A stretch of 16,254 bases of DNA from Oscillospiraceae bacterium (lineage in GTDB: Bacteria; Bacillota; Clostridia; Oscillospirales; Acutalibacteraceae), in assembly GCA_902796535.1 (NCBI GenBank), contig CADBPL010000194.1, forward strand, positions 1 through 16,254, in the 5' to 3' direction. Made by a program: the position numbers and the translations under genes. The notes below the pieces were generated by a model. That model saw only the letters and a program-made list of their open reading frames with translations, made no database searches and had not been told where the DNA came from. Below are positions 15,701 to 16,254 of the stretch, piece after piece. The number at the start of each line of letters is the position of its first letter. Position 1 is the first letter of the stretch.

Positions 15701-16254
15701 TCAATAATCCGTGACACGGATCACGCTGCCGACGGTCAGGCCGGAAACGGCCGCTTTTTCGTCAAATTCACGCTGCGTCATCATCGGCGTGATGAAGCCA
15801 AGCTCATCCTGCGGGGCGCCGTCATAGGTCAGGCGCTGCGCCGTGCCGAAATGCTGCTGCGCCGCCGCCCAGGCCTTTTCGGCGTCGCACTGAACGGCGC
15901 GGACAAAGAACTGACATTTGATGTCGCGGTAGCTGACCACGTAGTTGGGAATGCAGTTTTCCCACCCGAAATGCTTGCGGCGCTGGGTGTGCTTGGCGCA
16001 ATCGATCACATCGGCCACAACGGCGCTGGCGGTGGGCAGCTTGCCCGCGCCCCGGCCGTAAAACACCACGTCGCCAATCGCGTCGCCCCGCACTAAAATG
16101 GCGTTGAACACATCATCGACCCCGGCCAGCTGGCTGTGGGACTGGATGAACGCGGGGGTGACCATGGCGCTGATCCTGCCGTCGCCATAACGGGTGGCGC
16201 GGCCGATGAGCTTGATCACGCCGCCCCACGCCTGCGCGTATTTCACGTCGGCCA
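15701..16254 (-). CDS. hom: homoserine dehydrogenase, C-terminal part (open at right edge)
   Basis: Homoserine dehydrogenase reduces aspartate semialdehyde to homoserine, the branch point to threonine and methionine. The frame is open at the right edge, so the N-terminal NAD(P)-binding domain and the catalytic core residues lie outside the window. Visible family marks are DVKYAQAWGGVIKLIGRA, FNAILVRGDAIGDVVFYGRGAGKLPTASAVVADV, where the GRGAG-x2-PTASAVV block is diagnostic. The last ~90 residues resemble an ACT-like domain (QFFVRAV, DELGFITPMMTQREFD, SVIRVTDY) but lack the usual PGVLA turn that contacts effector amino acids. The TGA stop at 15701 is 43 bases before the lysC start, and both are on the same strand, consistent with a hom-lysC operon. 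Confidence 0.9.
   Translation of the reverse strand, partial: ADVKYAQAWGGVIKLIGRATRYGDGRISAMVTPAFIQSHSQLAGVDDVFNAILVRGDAIGDVVFYGRGAGKLPTASAVVADVIDCAKHTQRRKHFGWENCIPNYVVSYRDIKCQFFVRAVQCDAEKAWAAAQQHFGTAQRLTYDGAPQDELGFITPMMTQREFDEKAAVSGLTVGSVIRVTDY

Overview
The window reads as a chromosomal segment of a GC-rich, low-SD-divergence Gram-positive bacterium, most likely an uncultured gut Clostridia (Oscillospiraceae/Ruminococcaceae-like). This is inference from strong AGGAGG-type ribosome binding sites, Firmicutes-style GyrA, an LCP-family wall protein with a long extracellular tail, an alpha2beta2-type aspartokinase with an internal start, and compact rho-independent terminators. No rRNA, tRNA, CRISPR array, insertion sequence, phage gene or origin was seen, and no gene-free stretch exceeds 300 bases (the longest is 3181-3367).

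Layout. Left edge, + strand: the 3' end of trkA and a complete trkH, overlapping by one base, forming a Trk potassium uptake system. They converge on rarA (- strand) through a shared bidirectional terminator. rarA has a well-formed promoter at 3217-3245 and diverges from a + strand gene for a 781-residue clan GH-D-like glycoside hydrolase (3368-5713). That gene is closed by a hairpin and meets a second convergent unit.

From 5834 to the right edge everything is on the - strand. Reading in transcription order from the right edge: hom (partial, homoserine dehydrogenase), lysC (aspartate kinase, with an internal start for a separate regulatory beta subunit), gyrA (DNA gyrase A) and an LCP-family cell-wall ligase ending at a strong terminator (10134-10167). 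Then comes a compact three-gene cluster: a serine beta-lactamase-fold hydrolase, an FAD-dependent oxidoreductase and a calcineurin-like phosphoesterase. Last is a zinc-ribbon four-helix membrane protein with its own promoter and terminator.

How the genes work together: trkA/trkH form one transporter. lysC and hom catalyse the first and third steps of the aspartate pathway to Lys/Thr/Met. gyrA and the LCP gene are housekeeping genes for DNA topology and wall polymer attachment. The hydrolase/oxidoreductase/phosphoesterase cluster and the zinc-ribbon protein have no assigned pathway. I see no convincing new defence, mobile or RNA-based system. The most informative observations are the internal translation start in lysC, a natural alanine at the quinolone-contact position of GyrA, and the two uncharacterised units (the glycoside hydrolase and the three-gene cluster).
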